From positions 2,923,001 through 2,987,000 of the forward strand of contig NZ_CP022253.1 of the NCBI RefSeq assembly GCF_003119195.2: a stretch of DNA of 64,000 nt, written 5' to 3'. A program made the position numbers and the translations under genes. A model generated the notes under the pieces. It ran no database searches, was not told the origin of the DNA, and saw only the letters and a list, made by a program, of their open reading frames with translations. This stretch comes from Azospirillum baldaniorum (GTDB lineage: Bacteria > Pseudomonadota > Alphaproteobacteria > Azospirillales > Azospirillaceae). Below, one piece after another: positions 16,378-25,957 of the stretch (position 1 is the stretch's first letter; each line of letters starts with the position of its first letter).

Positions 16378-17880
16378 CTACGCCGACGTCCGCGCCAGAT
16401 GGTGCCCGATCGCCGTGCGCAGCTTGTTCAGGCGGCGCGGCAGCTTGCGCAGCTGGCGCAGCACAGCGGGCTGCGGCGGGTTGATCGGCTCGCTCAGCAG
16501 GTCGGGGGCCATGCGGCGGATCAGCTCCGCCTGATGCTGGCTGGAGCGGCGGACGTCCACCGGCATGGCCAGGGCGATCGCCAGGAAATCCGCGCAGTTG
16601 CCGACCTGGAAGAGCTGCCGCCCGGTCAGGTCCACCCCCTGGTCGATGGCCGACAGCCAGCCGGCCACCCGCTGCTCCAGATAGAAGCGGTCGCGCAGGT
16701 CCATCGCGCCTCCCGGCAACACGTCCGGCGTCCGCGCCACCCAGGCCAGCCACTCGCGCAGCGCCTCGCAATGGGACGGCGGGTTGTAGAGCTTGCCGCG
16801 GAAGGCGTCGAACATCCGGGCGGCGGTGTCCTCGCCGTCGGCGGCGAGGCCCGGCGGGATCTGGCCCCAGTAGAAGCAGCGCGCCACCTCGAAGACGCCG
16901 CCGTGCAGGACCACCGCGCTCTCCGGCACGCCGTCCCAGGCGCCGTTGGCGTAGAATTCGCCGTCCATCGCCGCGGTGTGCCCGCCGGTGTGGGCGGCGT
17001 AGTCCCGCGCGCGCTGGGCGTCCAGCGGCGGACAGGGGATCAGGTGATGCTCCACCCCGGCCAGCCGGGCCAGCTTCGGCGGCAGCTTGCGGTCACCCGG
17101 CGTCAGGTCGCGATGGTCGAAGGTGAAGGTGGCGAAGGGCACCTCGGCCTTCTGCGCCGCCGCCAGCAGCAGCCGGGTGTCATAGCCGGCGGTGAGCTGG
17201 AGCATCAGCGGGCGGTGGCCGCCCTCCGGCCCCGCCAGGGTCCGGTGCAGGTTGCGAATGGCGGTGACCAGGATCGATTCCATCCGCTCATAGGCGAGCG
17301 AATCGGAAAAGCCCGGCGGAACCGCGGGAAAGGGCCGGCGGAAGGTCAGAAAGCCCGGATCGTCCATCGGGCGGGCGGGGTCGAGCACCTGGGTCGGCAG
17401 CAGCCGGCGCACCCCCGTCAATCCGGAGCCGGGCAGCGGGTACCAGTCCAACCCGGCCTCGTGCGCCAGCGGGCGGCGGAAGCTCGCCTCCTCGCCCAGC
17501 AGTTCGGCCATCACTCCGGCGCTGGAGGTGAGCGTCAGGGCGCCGTCCACCATCCCGTAGAAGCAGCCGAGCGTCCCGCCGGTGTCCAAGTGCACCGCGC
17601 GGTTGTTGAGCAACAGCCAGCGCCCCGTCCAGGAGCGGCACAGTTCCGCGATGTCGCCGGCGCGCGACGCGGCCAGCGCCTCCACCGGGTCGGGGCGCGC
17701 CGGGTCGGTCTGCACGGGCAGCCCCAGCAGATGCCAGACCGTCTTGTCGGCGCCCAGCACGCGCCGGACCGGCAGGTCGGGACAATGGGACAGGACGAGC
17801 CCGCCGATGTCACGGCTCACCCAATCCGGACGGAGCGCGTGGGTGTTTTTGGACACGATGAATTGCCGCCGGTGCAGCAT
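16378..17880 (-). CDS. Asparagine-synthetase-like protein without the glutaminase cysteine
   Basis: About 500 residues. The N-terminal half resembles the class II glutamine amidotransferase region ([23 protein letters not shown]), but there is no Cys at position 2, so glutamine hydrolysis is unlikely. The C-terminal half has an adenylation PP-loop reading [15 protein letters not shown] in place of the usual SGGxDS. Related proteins lie in exopolysaccharide and lasso/lanthipeptide loci and use ATP to form amide bonds; here amidation of a uronic acid is a plausible guess only. ATG 17880 is preceded by a GGGGGA-type ribosome site; a GTG at 17931 is a weaker alternative. It closes the polysaccharide cluster and is convergent with it. 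Confidence 0.72.
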   Translation of the reverse strand: MLHRRQFIVSKNTHALRPDWVSRDIGGLVLSHCPDLPVRRVLGADKTVWHLLGLPVQTDPARPDPVEALAASRAGDIAELCRSWTGRWLLLNNRAVHLDTGGTLGCFYGMVDGALTLTSSAGVMAELLGEEASFRRPLAHEAGLDWYPLPGSGLTGVRRLLPTQVLDPARPMDDPGFLTFRRPFPAVPPGFSDSLAYERMESILVTAIRNLHRTLAGPEGGHRPLMLQLTAGYDTRLLLAAAQKAEVPFATFTFDHRDLTPGDRKLPPKLARLAGVEHHLIPCPPLDAQRARDYAAHTGGHTAAMDGEFYANGAWDGVPESAVVLHGGVFEVARCFYWGQIPPGLAADGEDTAARMFDAFRGKLYNPPSHCEALREWLAWVARTPDVLPGGAMDLRDRFYLEQRVAGWLSAIDQGVDLTGRQLFQVGNCADFLAIALAMPVDVRRSSQHQAELIRRMAPDLLSEPINPPQPAVLRQLRKLPRRLNKLRTAIGHHLARTSA

Positions 17881-18039
17881 GCCGACTTCCCCCGGACCTT
17901 TCGCGAATGTCAGGGGGTAAACACGCCGCACGGCAAGGGAGGCAGGGCCCTACCCCTTTTCACCCTCCTTTGCGCCACCCTTCTTGCCTTCGCCCATCCG
18001 AACGGAGAATATTTCCCACGCTTGGGTGGCAGCGCGTGA

Positions 18040-18068
18040 TTGACTCCGGGGGTCGGTACCTCTATACA
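18040..18068 (+). promoter_or_regulatory. Sigma-70-type promoter of rpmH-rnpA
   Basis: TTGACT at 18040-18045 and TATACA at 18063-18068 are separated by exactly 17 bases, close to consensus for the housekeeping sigma factor. The rpmH start is about 43 bases downstream, as expected for a strongly expressed ribosomal protein operon. Confidence 0.75.
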
Positions 18069-18110
18069 GCGGGGCTCATTTTTTGCCCTGAGATCGAGGA
18101 GTATGGTGCC

Positions 18111-18245
18111 GTGAAACGCACGTTCCAGCCCAGCAAAATCGTGCGCAAGCGCCGGCATGGCTTCCGCGCCCGCATGGCGACCGTCGGTGGCCGCAAGGTG
18201 ATTGCCCGCCGTCGCGCCAAGGGCCGCAGTGTCCTGAGCGCCTGA
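18111..18245 (+). CDS. rpmH: 50S ribosomal protein L34
   Basis: A 44-residue basic protein beginning with GTG, then [20 protein letters not shown] and ending [12 protein letters not shown]. This is the invariant L34 sequence of bacteria, part of the large ribosomal subunit. Length is exactly that of the family. It is five bases before rnpA, the universal bacterial arrangement, and has a near-consensus promoter directly upstream. Confidence 0.98.
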   Translation: MKRTFQPSKIVRKRRHGFRARMATVGGRKVIARRRAKGRSVLSA

Positions 18246-18250
18246 TACGC

Positions 18251-18733
18251 ATGGCGGCGCCGGACCCCAGGGTCGGGCGCCTGAAGCGGCGGCCGGAGTT
18301 TCTGGCCGTGGCCGGTACACGGCGCAAGCATGTGGCTCCCGGCCTTATCCTGCAGGTGCGCCGACACGACGAACGGCAGCGGCCCGCCCCTGGCGAGCCG
18401 CCGATTCGTCTTGGCCTGACGGCGAGCCGCAAAGTGGGGAACGCGGTCGTGCGCAATCGCGCACGCCGCCGCCTTCGCGAAGCGGCCCGCCAAATTCTGA
18501 CCGCCCACGCGGCCCCCGGTCACGATTTCGTGCTGGTGGCCCGCGCCGCGACGGCCGAACGGCCGTGGACGGAGCTTGTGGGCGATCTGATCGCGGCGCT
18601 GAAACGCCTCGGTCTGTGGCGCGACGTCTCTAAGAGCGAAGCGCCAAAGAACGAGGTGAATGGCGGGCCAAACGCCGTCACTTCCAACGGCGGGACCGGC
18701 GACGGTTCCGGCGGCGGGGGGGTCGGCGCGTGA
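18251..18733 (+). CDS. rnpA: Ribonuclease P protein component
   Basis: A 160-residue basic protein. It binds RNase P RNA and helps cleave 5' leaders from pre-tRNAs. [10 protein letters not shown] begins the fold, and the RNR signature lies in [20 protein letters not shown], followed by LREAARQIL. The C-terminal 25 residues are a Gly/Asn/Ser-rich tail beyond the usual 115-130 residue length. It overlaps yidD by four bases. Start ATG 18251 gives the expected N-terminus. Confidence 0.96.
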   Translation: MAAPDPRVGRLKRRPEFLAVAGTRRKHVAPGLILQVRRHDERQRPAPGEPPIRLGLTASRKVGNAVVRNRARRRLREAARQILTAHAAPGHDFVLVARAATAERPWTELVGDLIAALKRLGLWRDVSKSEAPKNEVNGGPNAVTSNGGTGDGSGGGGVGA

Positions 18734-19050
18734 GCCCGCTCGCCTATTTTCTGCGCGCGCTCGTGGTCGGTTATCAGTGGACCCTGTCACCCTTCATCGG
18801 GTGGCACTGCCGATTTCAGCCGACCTGTTCAAACTATGCGCTGGATGCGCTATCTAAGCACGGAGCGATCCGGGGCAGTTGGCTGACCGTCCGGAGGCTT
18901 CTGCGCTGCCATCCCTGGGGCGGGTGGGGATATGATCCCGTGCCCGAACCGGGGCGGTCCACCCGCTGTTCGCACGGGCCGGACGAATCGGCGCATCGAT
19001 GCAGCAATTCGCATGCCGGCCTGAAAACCGGCGTTCGGCCCCCTTCTTAA
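18730..19050 (+). CDS. yidD: Membrane protein insertion efficiency factor YidD
   Basis: A 106-residue protein with GTG start in a GTGA overlap with rnpA. The family core is intact: [27 protein letters not shown], then [29 protein letters not shown], including the conserved cysteines. YidD lies at the inner face of the cytoplasmic membrane and helps YidC-dependent insertion. A 25-residue polar tail follows the core. The order rpmH-rnpA-yidD-yidC supports the call. Confidence 0.95.
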   Translation: MSPLAYFLRALVVGYQWTLSPFIGWHCRFQPTCSNYALDALSKHGAIRGSWLTVRRLLRCHPWGGWGYDPVPEPGRSTRCSHGPDESAHRCSNSHAGLKTGVRPPS

Positions 19051-19077
19051 CAGAAGGCCCACGGCAACCGGGATGCC

Positions 19078-20817
19078 ATGACCGATCAACGCAACCTCAT
19101 CCTCGCGATCGCTCTGTCGATCGCCATCCTCCTGGGATTCCAGTATTTCTACGATGGACCCCGGGTGAAGCAGCAGCAGGCTGCGCAGCAGGCCGCCCAG
19201 ACGGAGCAGTCGGTCGCCCCCGGCGCCGCGCCCGCTCCGGGCGCCGCTCCCGGTTCGGTTCCCGGCACGGCGGCTCCCGCCACGGTCCGCGACCGCGCCG
19301 GCCTGCTCGCCGAGCAGATGGCCGCCGGAACGCGCGTCAAGATCAACACGCCGTCGCTGCACGGATCGGTCAATCTGGTTGGGGGCCGCATCGACGACCT
19401 GACGCTGGCCGACTACCGCGTCACCCCCGATCCCAAGAGCCCGGAAATCGTCCTGCTGGCCCCCGCCGGCACGCCCGAGGCCTACTACGCCGAGTTCGGC
19501 TGGGTTCCGGAGGACAAGTCGCAGCCGGTTCCCGGCGCCGACACCCGCTGGACCGCCGCCGGCACCGCGCTGACGCCGGACCAGCCGCTGGTCCTGACCT
19601 GGGACAACGGCAACGGGCTGGTGTTCGAGCGCACCATCGCGGTCGATCCGAACTTCATGTTCACGATCACCCAGAAGGTGCGCAACACCGGCTCCGCCCC
19701 GGTCAGCCTGCTGCCCTACAGCCTGGTCAGCCGCGCCGGCACGCCGCACACCGACGGCTACTACATCCTGCATGAAGGTCCGCTCGGCGTCTTCGACGGC
19801 AAGCTGAACGAGCACAAGTACGACGATCTGCGCAAGGCCGGCACCATCTCCGCCCAGTCGACCGGCGGCTGGATCGGCATCACCGACAAGTACTGGCTGG
19901 TCTCGCTGGTCCCCGACCAGAAGGCCCCGATCACCGCCCGCTTTGTCCACTCCGCCCCCGGCGCCGCCGACCGTTATCAGGTCGACACGCTCGGCAAGGC
20001 CGTGGAGGTCGCCCCCGGCGCCACCATCGAGCTGACCGACCGCCTGTTCGCCGGCGCCAAGCAGGTCCGCCTGCTGGACGACTATTCGGACAAGCTGGGC
20101 ATCGCCAACTTCGACCTGGCGATCGACTTCGGCTGGTTCTACTTCCTGACCAAGCCGTTCTTCTACGGGCTGGACCTGCTGGGCCGCCTGTTCGGCAACT
20201 TCGGCATCGCCATCCTGGTCTTCACCGTGATCGTCAAGGCGGCCTTCTTCCCCCTGGCCAACAAGTCCTATCACGCGATGGCCAAGATGAAGAAGCTGCA
20301 GCCCAAGATGATGGAGCTGCGCGACCGCTTCGGCGACGACAAGGTCCGCCTGAACCAGGAGATGATGGCGCTCTACAAGCGCGAGAAGGTCTCGCCGGTG
20401 TCGGGCTGCCTGCCGATCCTGATCCAGATCCCGGTCTTCTTCGCGCTGTACAAGGTGCTGTTCGTGACCATCGAAATGCGGCACGCGCCGTTCTTCGGCT
20501 GGATCCACGACCTGTCCGCGCCCGATCCGACCACCATCTTCAACCTGTTCGGTCTGATCCCGTGGCAGCCGCCGCACATCCTGATGCTGGGCCTGTGGCC
20601 GATCATCATGGGCATCACCATGTACTTCCAGCAGAAGCTGAACCCGGCACCGCCCGATCCGGTGCAGCAGAAGGTGTTCCAGTTCCTGCCGATCATCTTC
20701 ACCTTCATGCTCGCCAGCTTCCCGGCTGGTCTGGTGATCTACTGGGCCTGGAACAACACCCTGTCCATCGCCCAGCAGTGGATCATCATGCGGCAGGACG
20801 GTGTGAAGGTGACCTGA
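19078..20817 (+). CDS. yidC: Membrane protein insertase YidC
   Basis: A 579-residue protein inserting membrane proteins alone or with Sec. It has an N-terminal signal anchor (LILAIALSIAILLGFQYFY), a Pro/Ala-rich linker, the large periplasmic beta-super-sandwich domain (about residues 80-330), and five C-terminal membrane segments. These include FGIAILVFTVIVKAAFFPL, the SGCLPILIQIPVFFALY segment and FTFMLASFPAGLVIYW. Length fits Gram-negative YidC with the P1 domain. The charged hairpin KMKKLQPKMMELRDRFGDD is the cytoplasmic coiled coil. Confidence 0.97.
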   Translation: MTDQRNLILAIALSIAILLGFQYFYDGPRVKQQQAAQQAAQTEQSVAPGAAPAPGAAPGSVPGTAAPATVRDRAGLLAEQMAAGTRVKINTPSLHGSVNLVGGRIDDLTLADYRVTPDPKSPEIVLLAPAGTPEAYYAEFGWVPEDKSQPVPGADTRWTAAGTALTPDQPLVLTWDNGNGLVFERTIAVDPNFMFTITQKVRNTGSAPVSLLPYSLVSRAGTPHTDGYYILHEGPLGVFDGKLNEHKYDDLRKAGTISAQSTGGWIGITDKYWLVSLVPDQKAPITARFVHSAPGAADRYQVDTLGKAVEVAPGATIELTDRLFAGAKQVRLLDDYSDKLGIANFDLAIDFGWFYFLTKPFFYGLDLLGRLFGNFGIAILVFTVIVKAAFFPLANKSYHAMAKMKKLQPKMMELRDRFGDDKVRLNQEMMALYKREKVSPVSGCLPILIQIPVFFALYKVLFVTIEMRHAPFFGWIHDLSAPDPTTIFNLFGLIPWQPPHILMLGLWPIIMGITMYFQQKLNPAPPDPVQQKVFQFLPIIFTFMLASFPAGLVIYWAWNNTLSIAQQWIIMRQDGVKVT

Positions 20818-20876
20818 GGGTTCTCTTCACCTGATACCCGGCTTCCCTGACTTCCCTGTCTGTTTTCAGGGCATCG

Positions 20877-20918
20877 ACCGCCGGCAAGCGCCTCCCTTGA
20901 CGGGCGTTTGCCGGCGGT
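20877..20918 (+). terminator. Strong hairpin after yidC, possible terminator/attenuator
   Basis: A 16-base arm (ACCGCCGGCAAGCGCC, 20877-20892) pairs with GGCGTTTGCCGGCGGT (20903-20918), with one G-T wobble and a 10-base loop. TTATGTTTT follows. Located 60 bases after yidC and 57 before engB, so it probably ends or dampens transcription from the rpmH operon. Confidence 0.65.
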
Positions 20919-20974
20919 TATGTTTTGGGCCGGTCACGATCATCCGCACCCCGTGTCTTTCGAAAGCGCCGTCC

Positions 20975-21637
20975 ATGACCTCTTCCAGCAGCTCCCCGAT
21001 CTCCGGTTTCGACGAGGAGGCCCTGGAAGCGGGGCGGCTTCTGTTCGCCAAGGAATGCGATTTCATCTGGGGCGCCCAGACGGCGGAGCAGCTGCCGGAG
21101 GCCGACCTGCCGGAGGTCGCCTTCGCCGGGCGGTCCAACGTCGGCAAGTCCAGCCTCGTCAACGCGCTGACCGGGCGCAAGACGCTGGCCCGCACCTCCA
21201 ACACGCCGGGCCGCACCCAGCAACTCAACTTCTTCAACCTCGGCAACCGGCTGAAGCTGGTCGATATGCCCGGCTACGGCTACGCCAAGGAATCGAAGGA
21301 GAAGATCGAGCTCTGGAACGACATGGTCCGCCGCTTCCTGCGCGGCCGCGTCACGCTGCGCCGGGCGCTGGTGCTGGTCGATTCGCGCCACGGGCTGAAG
21401 CCCAACGACGAAGAGATCATGACGATGCTCGATCAGGCGGCGGTGCCCTACGTCGTCGTCCTGACCAAGTCGGACAAGGTGCGGTCGCAGGAGCTGGCCG
21501 AGGTGAGCAAGCGCACCGTTGCGGCCCTGAAGAAGCACCCCGCCGCCTTCCCGGAGATCCACGCCACCAGCTCCGAGAAGGGCCAGGGCATCGCGGAGCT
21601 GCGGGCCAGCCTCGCCCAGCTCGCCAACCTGGGATGA
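20975..21637 (+). CDS. engB: Ribosome biogenesis GTP-binding protein EngB/YihA/YsxC
   Basis: A 220-residue TRAFAC-class GTPase needed for large-subunit assembly and cell division. G1 motif GRSNVGKSS is at residues 52-60, G2 has NTPGRTQQ, G3 is DMPGYGYA, and G4 is TKSD in VVLTKSDKVRS. The N-terminal 30 residues (FDEEALEAGRLLFAKECDFIWG) are the usual family lead-in. ATG 20975 is chosen over an upstream in-frame start that would place the leader in the preceding terminator. The antiporter gene follows after four bases. Confidence 0.95.
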   Translation: MTSSSSSPISGFDEEALEAGRLLFAKECDFIWGAQTAEQLPEADLPEVAFAGRSNVGKSSLVNALTGRKTLARTSNTPGRTQQLNFFNLGNRLKLVDMPGYGYAKESKEKIELWNDMVRRFLRGRVTLRRALVLVDSRHGLKPNDEEIMTMLDQAAVPYVVVLTKSDKVRSQELAEVSKRTVAALKKHPAAFPEIHATSSEKGQGIAELRASLAQLANLG

Positions 21638-21641
21638 CCCG

Positions 21642-22910
21642 ATGCCCGTCGAGCTGACGCCGGCCCTGCTGTTCCTCATCCAGGCCATCCTGCTGATCGC
21701 CGGCCCGTTTCTGCTGTGGCGGCTGTCCGGCCTGAAGCATGTGGCCCCGATGGTGGTCATCCAGATCCTGTTCGGGATCGCGCTCGGCCCGTCGGTTCTC
21801 GGGCAGGCCGCGCCGGAACTCTGGCAGCCGCTGTTCGCCAAGGGATCGCTGGCGCCGCTCTCCGGGCTGGCTCTGCTTGCCGTGGTCTTCTTCGCCTTCC
21901 TGACCGGGCTGCACCTCGACCTTGAGGAGTTCAAAGGGCGCGGGCGCGCCTTCGTCGGGATCAGCCTGTCGAGCATGCTGGTGCCGACGCTTCTCGGCGG
22001 GGCGCTCGGCTGGTGGATCGTCGCCGCCTTTCCCGAGATGGCCGGGCCGAAGGCCGACCCGCTGCTGTTCGCCGCGGGCTTCGGCATCTGCGTCGGGGTG
22101 ACCGCCCTGCCGGTGCTGGGCGCCATCCTGCGCGAAATGGGGCTGATCGGCGAGCGGGTCGGGCGGCTGGCGCTGGGCTACGCGGCGGTCAACGACGCGC
22201 TGCTGTGGATTCTCATCACCGCCGTGCTGGCCCTGGCGGCGGGGGGAAGCGGCGGCTTCGCCGGGGTGGCGCAGATCGCCGTGCTGGGCTTCGCCTATCT
22301 CGCCGCGACGGAGCTGTTCGCCCGCCCCCTGCTGACCCGGCTGATGAACCGCATCGCCCCGGACGGCGACGTCGGCGACATGGTGGTGGTGGTCACCTGC
22401 GCCGCCCTGCTGGGCTCCGCCGCGGTGACGGAGCTGATCGGGCTGCACTACATCCTGGGCGCCTTCGTCGCCGGCACGGTCATGCCGCGGCGGCTGGCGG
22501 CTGCCATCCTGGACCGGCTGGAGCATTTCGCCACGCTGATCCTGCTGCCCTTCTTCTTCACCCTGACCGGACTGAAGGTCAATCTCGACCTCGCCGCCTC
22601 GGCGCAATGGTGGGTCTTCGCGCTGGCGACGGTGGTGACCATCGCCGGCAAGGTCCTGGGCACCGCCCTGCCCGCCCGGCTGTCGGGCGAGAGCGCCGCC
22701 GATTCCTGGCGGCTCGGCACGCTGATGTCCTGCAAGGGGCTGATGGAGGTGATCGTCCTGACCATCCTTCTGGAAGCCGGGGTGCTGTCGGAGGCCTGCT
22801 TCTCCGCCATGGTGCTGATGGCGGTGGTGGTCACCGCGCTGACCCAGCCGATGACCCTGCTGGCCGGACGGATCGCCGGCCGCCGGGCGGGCCACGCCGG
22901 CGCGTCCTGA
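21642..22910 (+). CDS. Cation:proton antiporter (CPA2/KefB-like)
   Basis: A 422-residue membrane protein with about 11-13 hydrophobic helices. Conserved CPA elements are visible: the [19 protein letters not shown] region, [31 protein letters not shown] with the conserved Asp, and [16 protein letters not shown]. It has no RCK/TrkA_N domain, so it is an exchanger of Na+ or K+ for H+ rather than a nucleotide-gated channel. It follows engB by four bases and is probably cotranscribed. Confidence 0.85.
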   Translation: MPVELTPALLFLIQAILLIAGPFLLWRLSGLKHVAPMVVIQILFGIALGPSVLGQAAPELWQPLFAKGSLAPLSGLALLAVVFFAFLTGLHLDLEEFKGRGRAFVGISLSSMLVPTLLGGALGWWIVAAFPEMAGPKADPLLFAAGFGICVGVTALPVLGAILREMGLIGERVGRLALGYAAVNDALLWILITAVLALAAGGSGGFAGVAQIAVLGFAYLAATELFARPLLTRLMNRIAPDGDVGDMVVVVTCAALLGSAAVTELIGLHYILGAFVAGTVMPRRLAAAILDRLEHFATLILLPFFFTLTGLKVNLDLAASAQWWVFALATVVTIAGKVLGTALPARLSGESAADSWRLGTLMSCKGLMEVIVLTILLEAGVLSEACFSAMVLMAVVVTALTQPMTLLAGRIAGRRAGHAGAS

Positions 22911-22929
22911 TCCCTCAGCCGGAGTTTCC

Positions 22930-23175
22930 TCAGCCGGGCTTGCGCACGCTCCCGGTCACCACCGGATCGGCGCCCGGCCCCTCGGAATCCAGCCGGCCCG
23001 ACCCGGCCTTTCCACCCCCGCGCGCCTGCTCCTTCAGCGCCTTGTTGGCCTCCGTCACCTCCTGGGCGTCGGGGGAGCCGTAGATCTCCTCGGCCCGCCG
23101 GGCGGTCTCCTCCATCTCGGCCTTGTGGGCCTCGGTGAAGGGGTTGCGCGGCGTCGGCATGATGCGGTCGTTCAT
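22930..23175 (-). CDS. Small hydrophilic protein of unknown function
   Basis: An 81-residue charged protein with a helix-rich N-terminal half ([30 protein letters not shown]) and a Gly/Pro-rich disordered C-terminal half. No cysteine, signal peptide or membrane segment. It begins with ATG preceded by an AAAGGACGG ribosome site. It is convergent with the antiporter gene and divergent from argB. The fold cannot be named; coding is supported by the ribosome site and by the helical composition. Confidence 0.6.
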   Translation of the reverse strand: MNDRIMPTPRNPFTEAHKAEMEETARRAEEIYGSPDAQEVTEANKALKEQARGGGKAGSGRLDSEGPGADPVVTGSVRKPG

Positions 23176-23343
23176 GGCACCGTCCTTTGCGGTTCATCCT
23201 ACCCCGGGCGAACCGCCGGGCGCGGCAAGGGTTCCCGGACGCGGCGCCCCCTGAAAAAGCCCCCTAGGCACCCCCGGCGCTTTCCGTTAAAGAGTCGGCG
23301 GAATCTCACCCGATTGGCCCACCCCGACGAACGGCTCCATCCC

Positions 23344-24243
23344 GTGCAGAACACGACCCGCGACGAGTGGCTCGCCAAGGCCCGTACCCTGTCCGAAGCC
23401 CTGCCCTACATGCGCCGCTACGCCGGGCGCACCTTCGTCATCAAGTACGGCGGCCACGCCATGGGTGACGACAGCCTGGCGGAGAAGTTCGCCCGCGACA
23501 TCGTCCTGCTGAAGCAGGTCGGCATCAACCCCGTGGTCGTGCACGGCGGCGGCCCGCAAATTGGGCAGATGCTGCAGCGGCTGGCCATCAAGTCCAGCTT
23601 CATCGACGGCCTGCGCGTCACCGACAAGGAGACGGTCGAGGTGGTCGAGATGGTGCTGGCCGGCTCCATCAACAAGCAGATCGTCGCCGCCATCAACAAC
23701 GCGGGCGGCCGCGCCGTCGGCCTGTCGGGCAAGGACGGCAGCCTGATCACCGCGCGCAAGCTGCGCCGCACCCAGCGCGACCCGGACAGCAACATCGAGA
23801 AGGTGCTGGACCTCGGCTTCGTCGGCGAGCCCTATCAGGTGAACCCGCAGATCATCACATCGCTGGCCCAGTCGGACATCATCCCGGTCATCGCCCCGAT
23901 CGGCTTCGACCGCAACGGCGACACCTACAACATCAACGCCGACACCGCGGCGGGCGCCGTCGCCTCGGCGCTGGGCGCCACCCGCTTCTTCCTGCTGACC
24001 GACGTCGCCGGCGTTCTGGACAAGAACAAGGAGCTGGTGCCGCGCATGTCGCTGGACCAAGCGCGCGCCGCCATCGCCGACGGCACCGCGACCGGCGGCA
24101 TGATCCCGAAGATCGAGACCTGCATCGACGCCGTCGAACAGGGCGTGGACGCCGCCGTCATCCTGGACGGCCGGGTGCCGCACGCCCTGCTGCTGGAGAT
24201 CTTCACCGAGGGCGGGGCCGGCACGCTGATCGGCCGCGAGTGA
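23344..24243 (+). CDS. argB: Acetylglutamate kinase
   Basis: A 299-residue amino-acid kinase, second step of arginine synthesis, phosphorylating N-acetylglutamate. The phosphate-binding motif [10 protein letters not shown], the [13 protein letters not shown] loop, the substrate site [15 protein letters not shown] and the C-terminal [13 protein letters not shown] are all present. The start is GTG at 23344, giving the family's usual N-terminal helix before LPYMRRYAG. The N-terminal helix ahead of the kinase core is of the type seen in hexameric, arginine-sensitive enzymes. The conserved synteny with engB supports the organism assignment. Confidence 0.96.
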   Translation: MQNTTRDEWLAKARTLSEALPYMRRYAGRTFVIKYGGHAMGDDSLAEKFARDIVLLKQVGINPVVVHGGGPQIGQMLQRLAIKSSFIDGLRVTDKETVEVVEMVLAGSINKQIVAAINNAGGRAVGLSGKDGSLITARKLRRTQRDPDSNIEKVLDLGFVGEPYQVNPQIITSLAQSDIIPVIAPIGFDRNGDTYNINADTAAGAVASALGATRFFLLTDVAGVLDKNKELVPRMSLDQARAAIADGTATGGMIPKIETCIDAVEQGVDAAVILDGRVPHALLLEIFTEGGAGTLIGRE

Positions 24244-24267
24244 GCGCATAAGCGAAGGGGACCCGCC

Positions 24268-24591
24268 ATGTCCGACGTGCGCAAGGACCTGCTCCGCCAG
24301 ATGAAGGCCATCCGCGAACGGATGGACCCGAAGCTGCTGGAGCGCGCCAAGCTGTCGGTCTTCGGCAAGGTCCCCTACGACCGCGACTCGGCGAAGGAAG
24401 CCGTCGGGCATTTCCTTGACTCCAAGGACGACGGCGGGGCCTTCCGCCGCAAGCTGGAGGACGCGCTGCGCCAGGACGGCGCGCCCGTCGACCTTCCGGA
24501 CGGGGACGCCGCTCGGGACGCCGATGGCCCCGCCGAGCCGCCCCAGCCGCCCCAGCCGCGCAAGCCGCGCCGCTTCGGCCGTCTCCTCTAA
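24268..24591 (+). CDS. Small hydrophilic protein of unknown function
   Basis: A 107-residue soluble protein with a helical, basic N-terminus (SDVRKDLLRQMKAIRERMDPKLLERAKL), a central FGKVPYDRDSAKEAVGHFLD segment, and a Pro/Arg-rich C-terminal tail. No recognised domain. An AAGGGG ribosome site precedes the ATG. It sits between argB (24 bases upstream) and a CorA-like gene (14 bases downstream) and is likely part of that transcript. Confidence 0.7.
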   Translation: MSDVRKDLLRQMKAIRERMDPKLLERAKLSVFGKVPYDRDSAKEAVGHFLDSKDDGGAFRRKLEDALRQDGAPVDLPDGDAARDADGPAEPPQPPQPRKPRRFGRLL

Positions 24592-24605
24592 GGCGGGCCG
24601 CCGCC

Positions 24606-25589
24606 ATGCTCCATGTCTTCGCCTGCGACGGTGACCGGCTGCGCTGGGCCCGCGAGGCCGAGGGCGTCCGCACCCCGCTGCCCGCCGAGGCCGTCTGGCT
24701 CGACCTGCAGAACCCGACCCCGGAGGAGCTGGCCCGCGCCGAGGCGCTGATGGGCATCAAGCTGCCGACTCGGGAGCAGATGGCGGAGATCGAGGAATCG
24801 AGCCGCCTGCGCGTCACCCCCGGCGCCGTGCACATGACCGCGCTCGTCCTGGTCTGGGCCGACACCGACCAGCCGCGCATCGTCCCGGTCAGCTTCGTCC
24901 TGGCCGGCGGGCGGCTCGCCACCATCCACACCGTCGATCCGCAGCCCTTCCTGGCCTTCCGCCGCCGCGTCACCCGCAGTGGCGGCGCGGAGCTGACGGC
25001 CGAGGCGGTCCTGGCCGCCCTGCTTGATGGCGTGGTGGAGCGCACCGCCGCCGTCCTGCGCCGTGTCGGGCTGGAACTGGACACCATGGGCAGCCGCGCC
25101 TTCCGCGGGCGCGCCCTGCCGGTCAAGGGCGAGCGGCGGGACGACACCCGCACGCTGAAGCGCATCGGCCACACCGGGCACCTGATCGGCAAGGCCCATG
25201 TCAGCCTGTCGACGCTCAACCGCCTGCTGACCTTCCTGGCCCGCGGCGAGGGCTGGACCCCGGCCAAGCGGACCCGGCGCTGGGCGCGCGCCGCCCTGCA
25301 GGACGTGACGGGACTCGGCGAGTACGCCCAGTTCCTGTCGGGCAAGGTCAGCCTGCTGCTGGACACCACGCTGGGCCGCATCAACGTGGAGCAGAACGAG
25401 ATCATCAAGATCGTCTCGATTCTGACAGTCACCCTGTTCCCGCCGACCCTGGTCGCCAGCATCTACGGCATGAACTTCGTGAGCATGCCGGAAAAGGACT
25501 GGACCTTCGGCTATCCGCTGGCGGTGATGCTGATGATCCTGTCGGCGACGCTGCCGATGATCTACTTCAAGCGGCGGCGCTGGCTGTAA
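24606..25589 (+). CDS. CorA-family divalent cation transporter
   Basis: A 327-residue protein with an N-terminal cytoplasmic alpha/beta domain and two C-terminal membrane helices. The hallmark pore motif GMN is in YGMNFVSMPEKDW near residues 287-290. It is a pentameric inner-membrane channel for Mg2+ or Co2+/Ni2+. The helix before the pore (EQNEIIKIVSILTVTLFPPTLVASIYGMN) is typical of the family. Ends with basic residues, as CorA does. The N-terminal half is more divergent, as in the ZntB-like branch. Confidence 0.9.
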   Translation: MLHVFACDGDRLRWAREAEGVRTPLPAEAVWLDLQNPTPEELARAEALMGIKLPTREQMAEIEESSRLRVTPGAVHMTALVLVWADTDQPRIVPVSFVLAGGRLATIHTVDPQPFLAFRRRVTRSGGAELTAEAVLAALLDGVVERTAAVLRRVGLELDTMGSRAFRGRALPVKGERRDDTRTLKRIGHTGHLIGKAHVSLSTLNRLLTFLARGEGWTPAKRTRRWARAALQDVTGLGEYAQFLSGKVSLLLDTTLGRINVEQNEIIKIVSILTVTLFPPTLVASIYGMNFVSMPEKDWTFGYPLAVMLMILSATLPMIYFKRRRWL

Positions 25590-25610
25590 GGGGCGCTCGG
25601 CTGGTTTGGC

Positions 25611-25871
25611 TCAACCGGCTTGCGACGAGGCCGCTTCCCGGCCCCGCGCGCCGCCCAGCTTCTCCCGTGCTTCGGAATACTCCTTCCGCACTTCCAGCCA
25701 CTCCTTGAGCATCTTGCCGGCGGCGAACAGGAACAGCCCGTGCGCGGTCGTGATCTCCACGCCGACGAGATCCTCCAGCATGGTGTCGAACAGTTCGAGC
25801 ACCGCGCTCAGCAGAAGCACCGCGGACAGCGCTACCTGAAGCAGAGACGGGCAGCGTGACAGGAGTTTCAT
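25611..25871 (-). CDS. Small membrane protein of unknown function
   Basis: An 86-residue protein with a hydrophobic segment (LLQVALSAVLLLSAVLELF) and a second amphipathic segment around GLFLFAAGKMLKEWLEVRKEY, followed by a charged C-terminus. A GGAG ribosome site six bases before ATG 25871 defines the start; the longer open frame upstream has no such site. Function unknown. It resembles the small phosphate-starvation-like or YkvA-type membrane proteins only in general shape. Confidence 0.62.
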   Translation of the reverse strand: MKLLSRCPSLLQVALSAVLLLSAVLELFDTMLEDLVGVEITTAHGLFLFAAGKMLKEWLEVRKEYSEAREKLGGARGREAASSQAG

Positions 25872-25957
25872 GGCATCTCCAACGGTCGGAAGGCACAAGG
25901 CAACACATGCCATAAGCCCGACGCGCCGGGGAGATGAGGTGTGAAAAAAGCGGGTCT

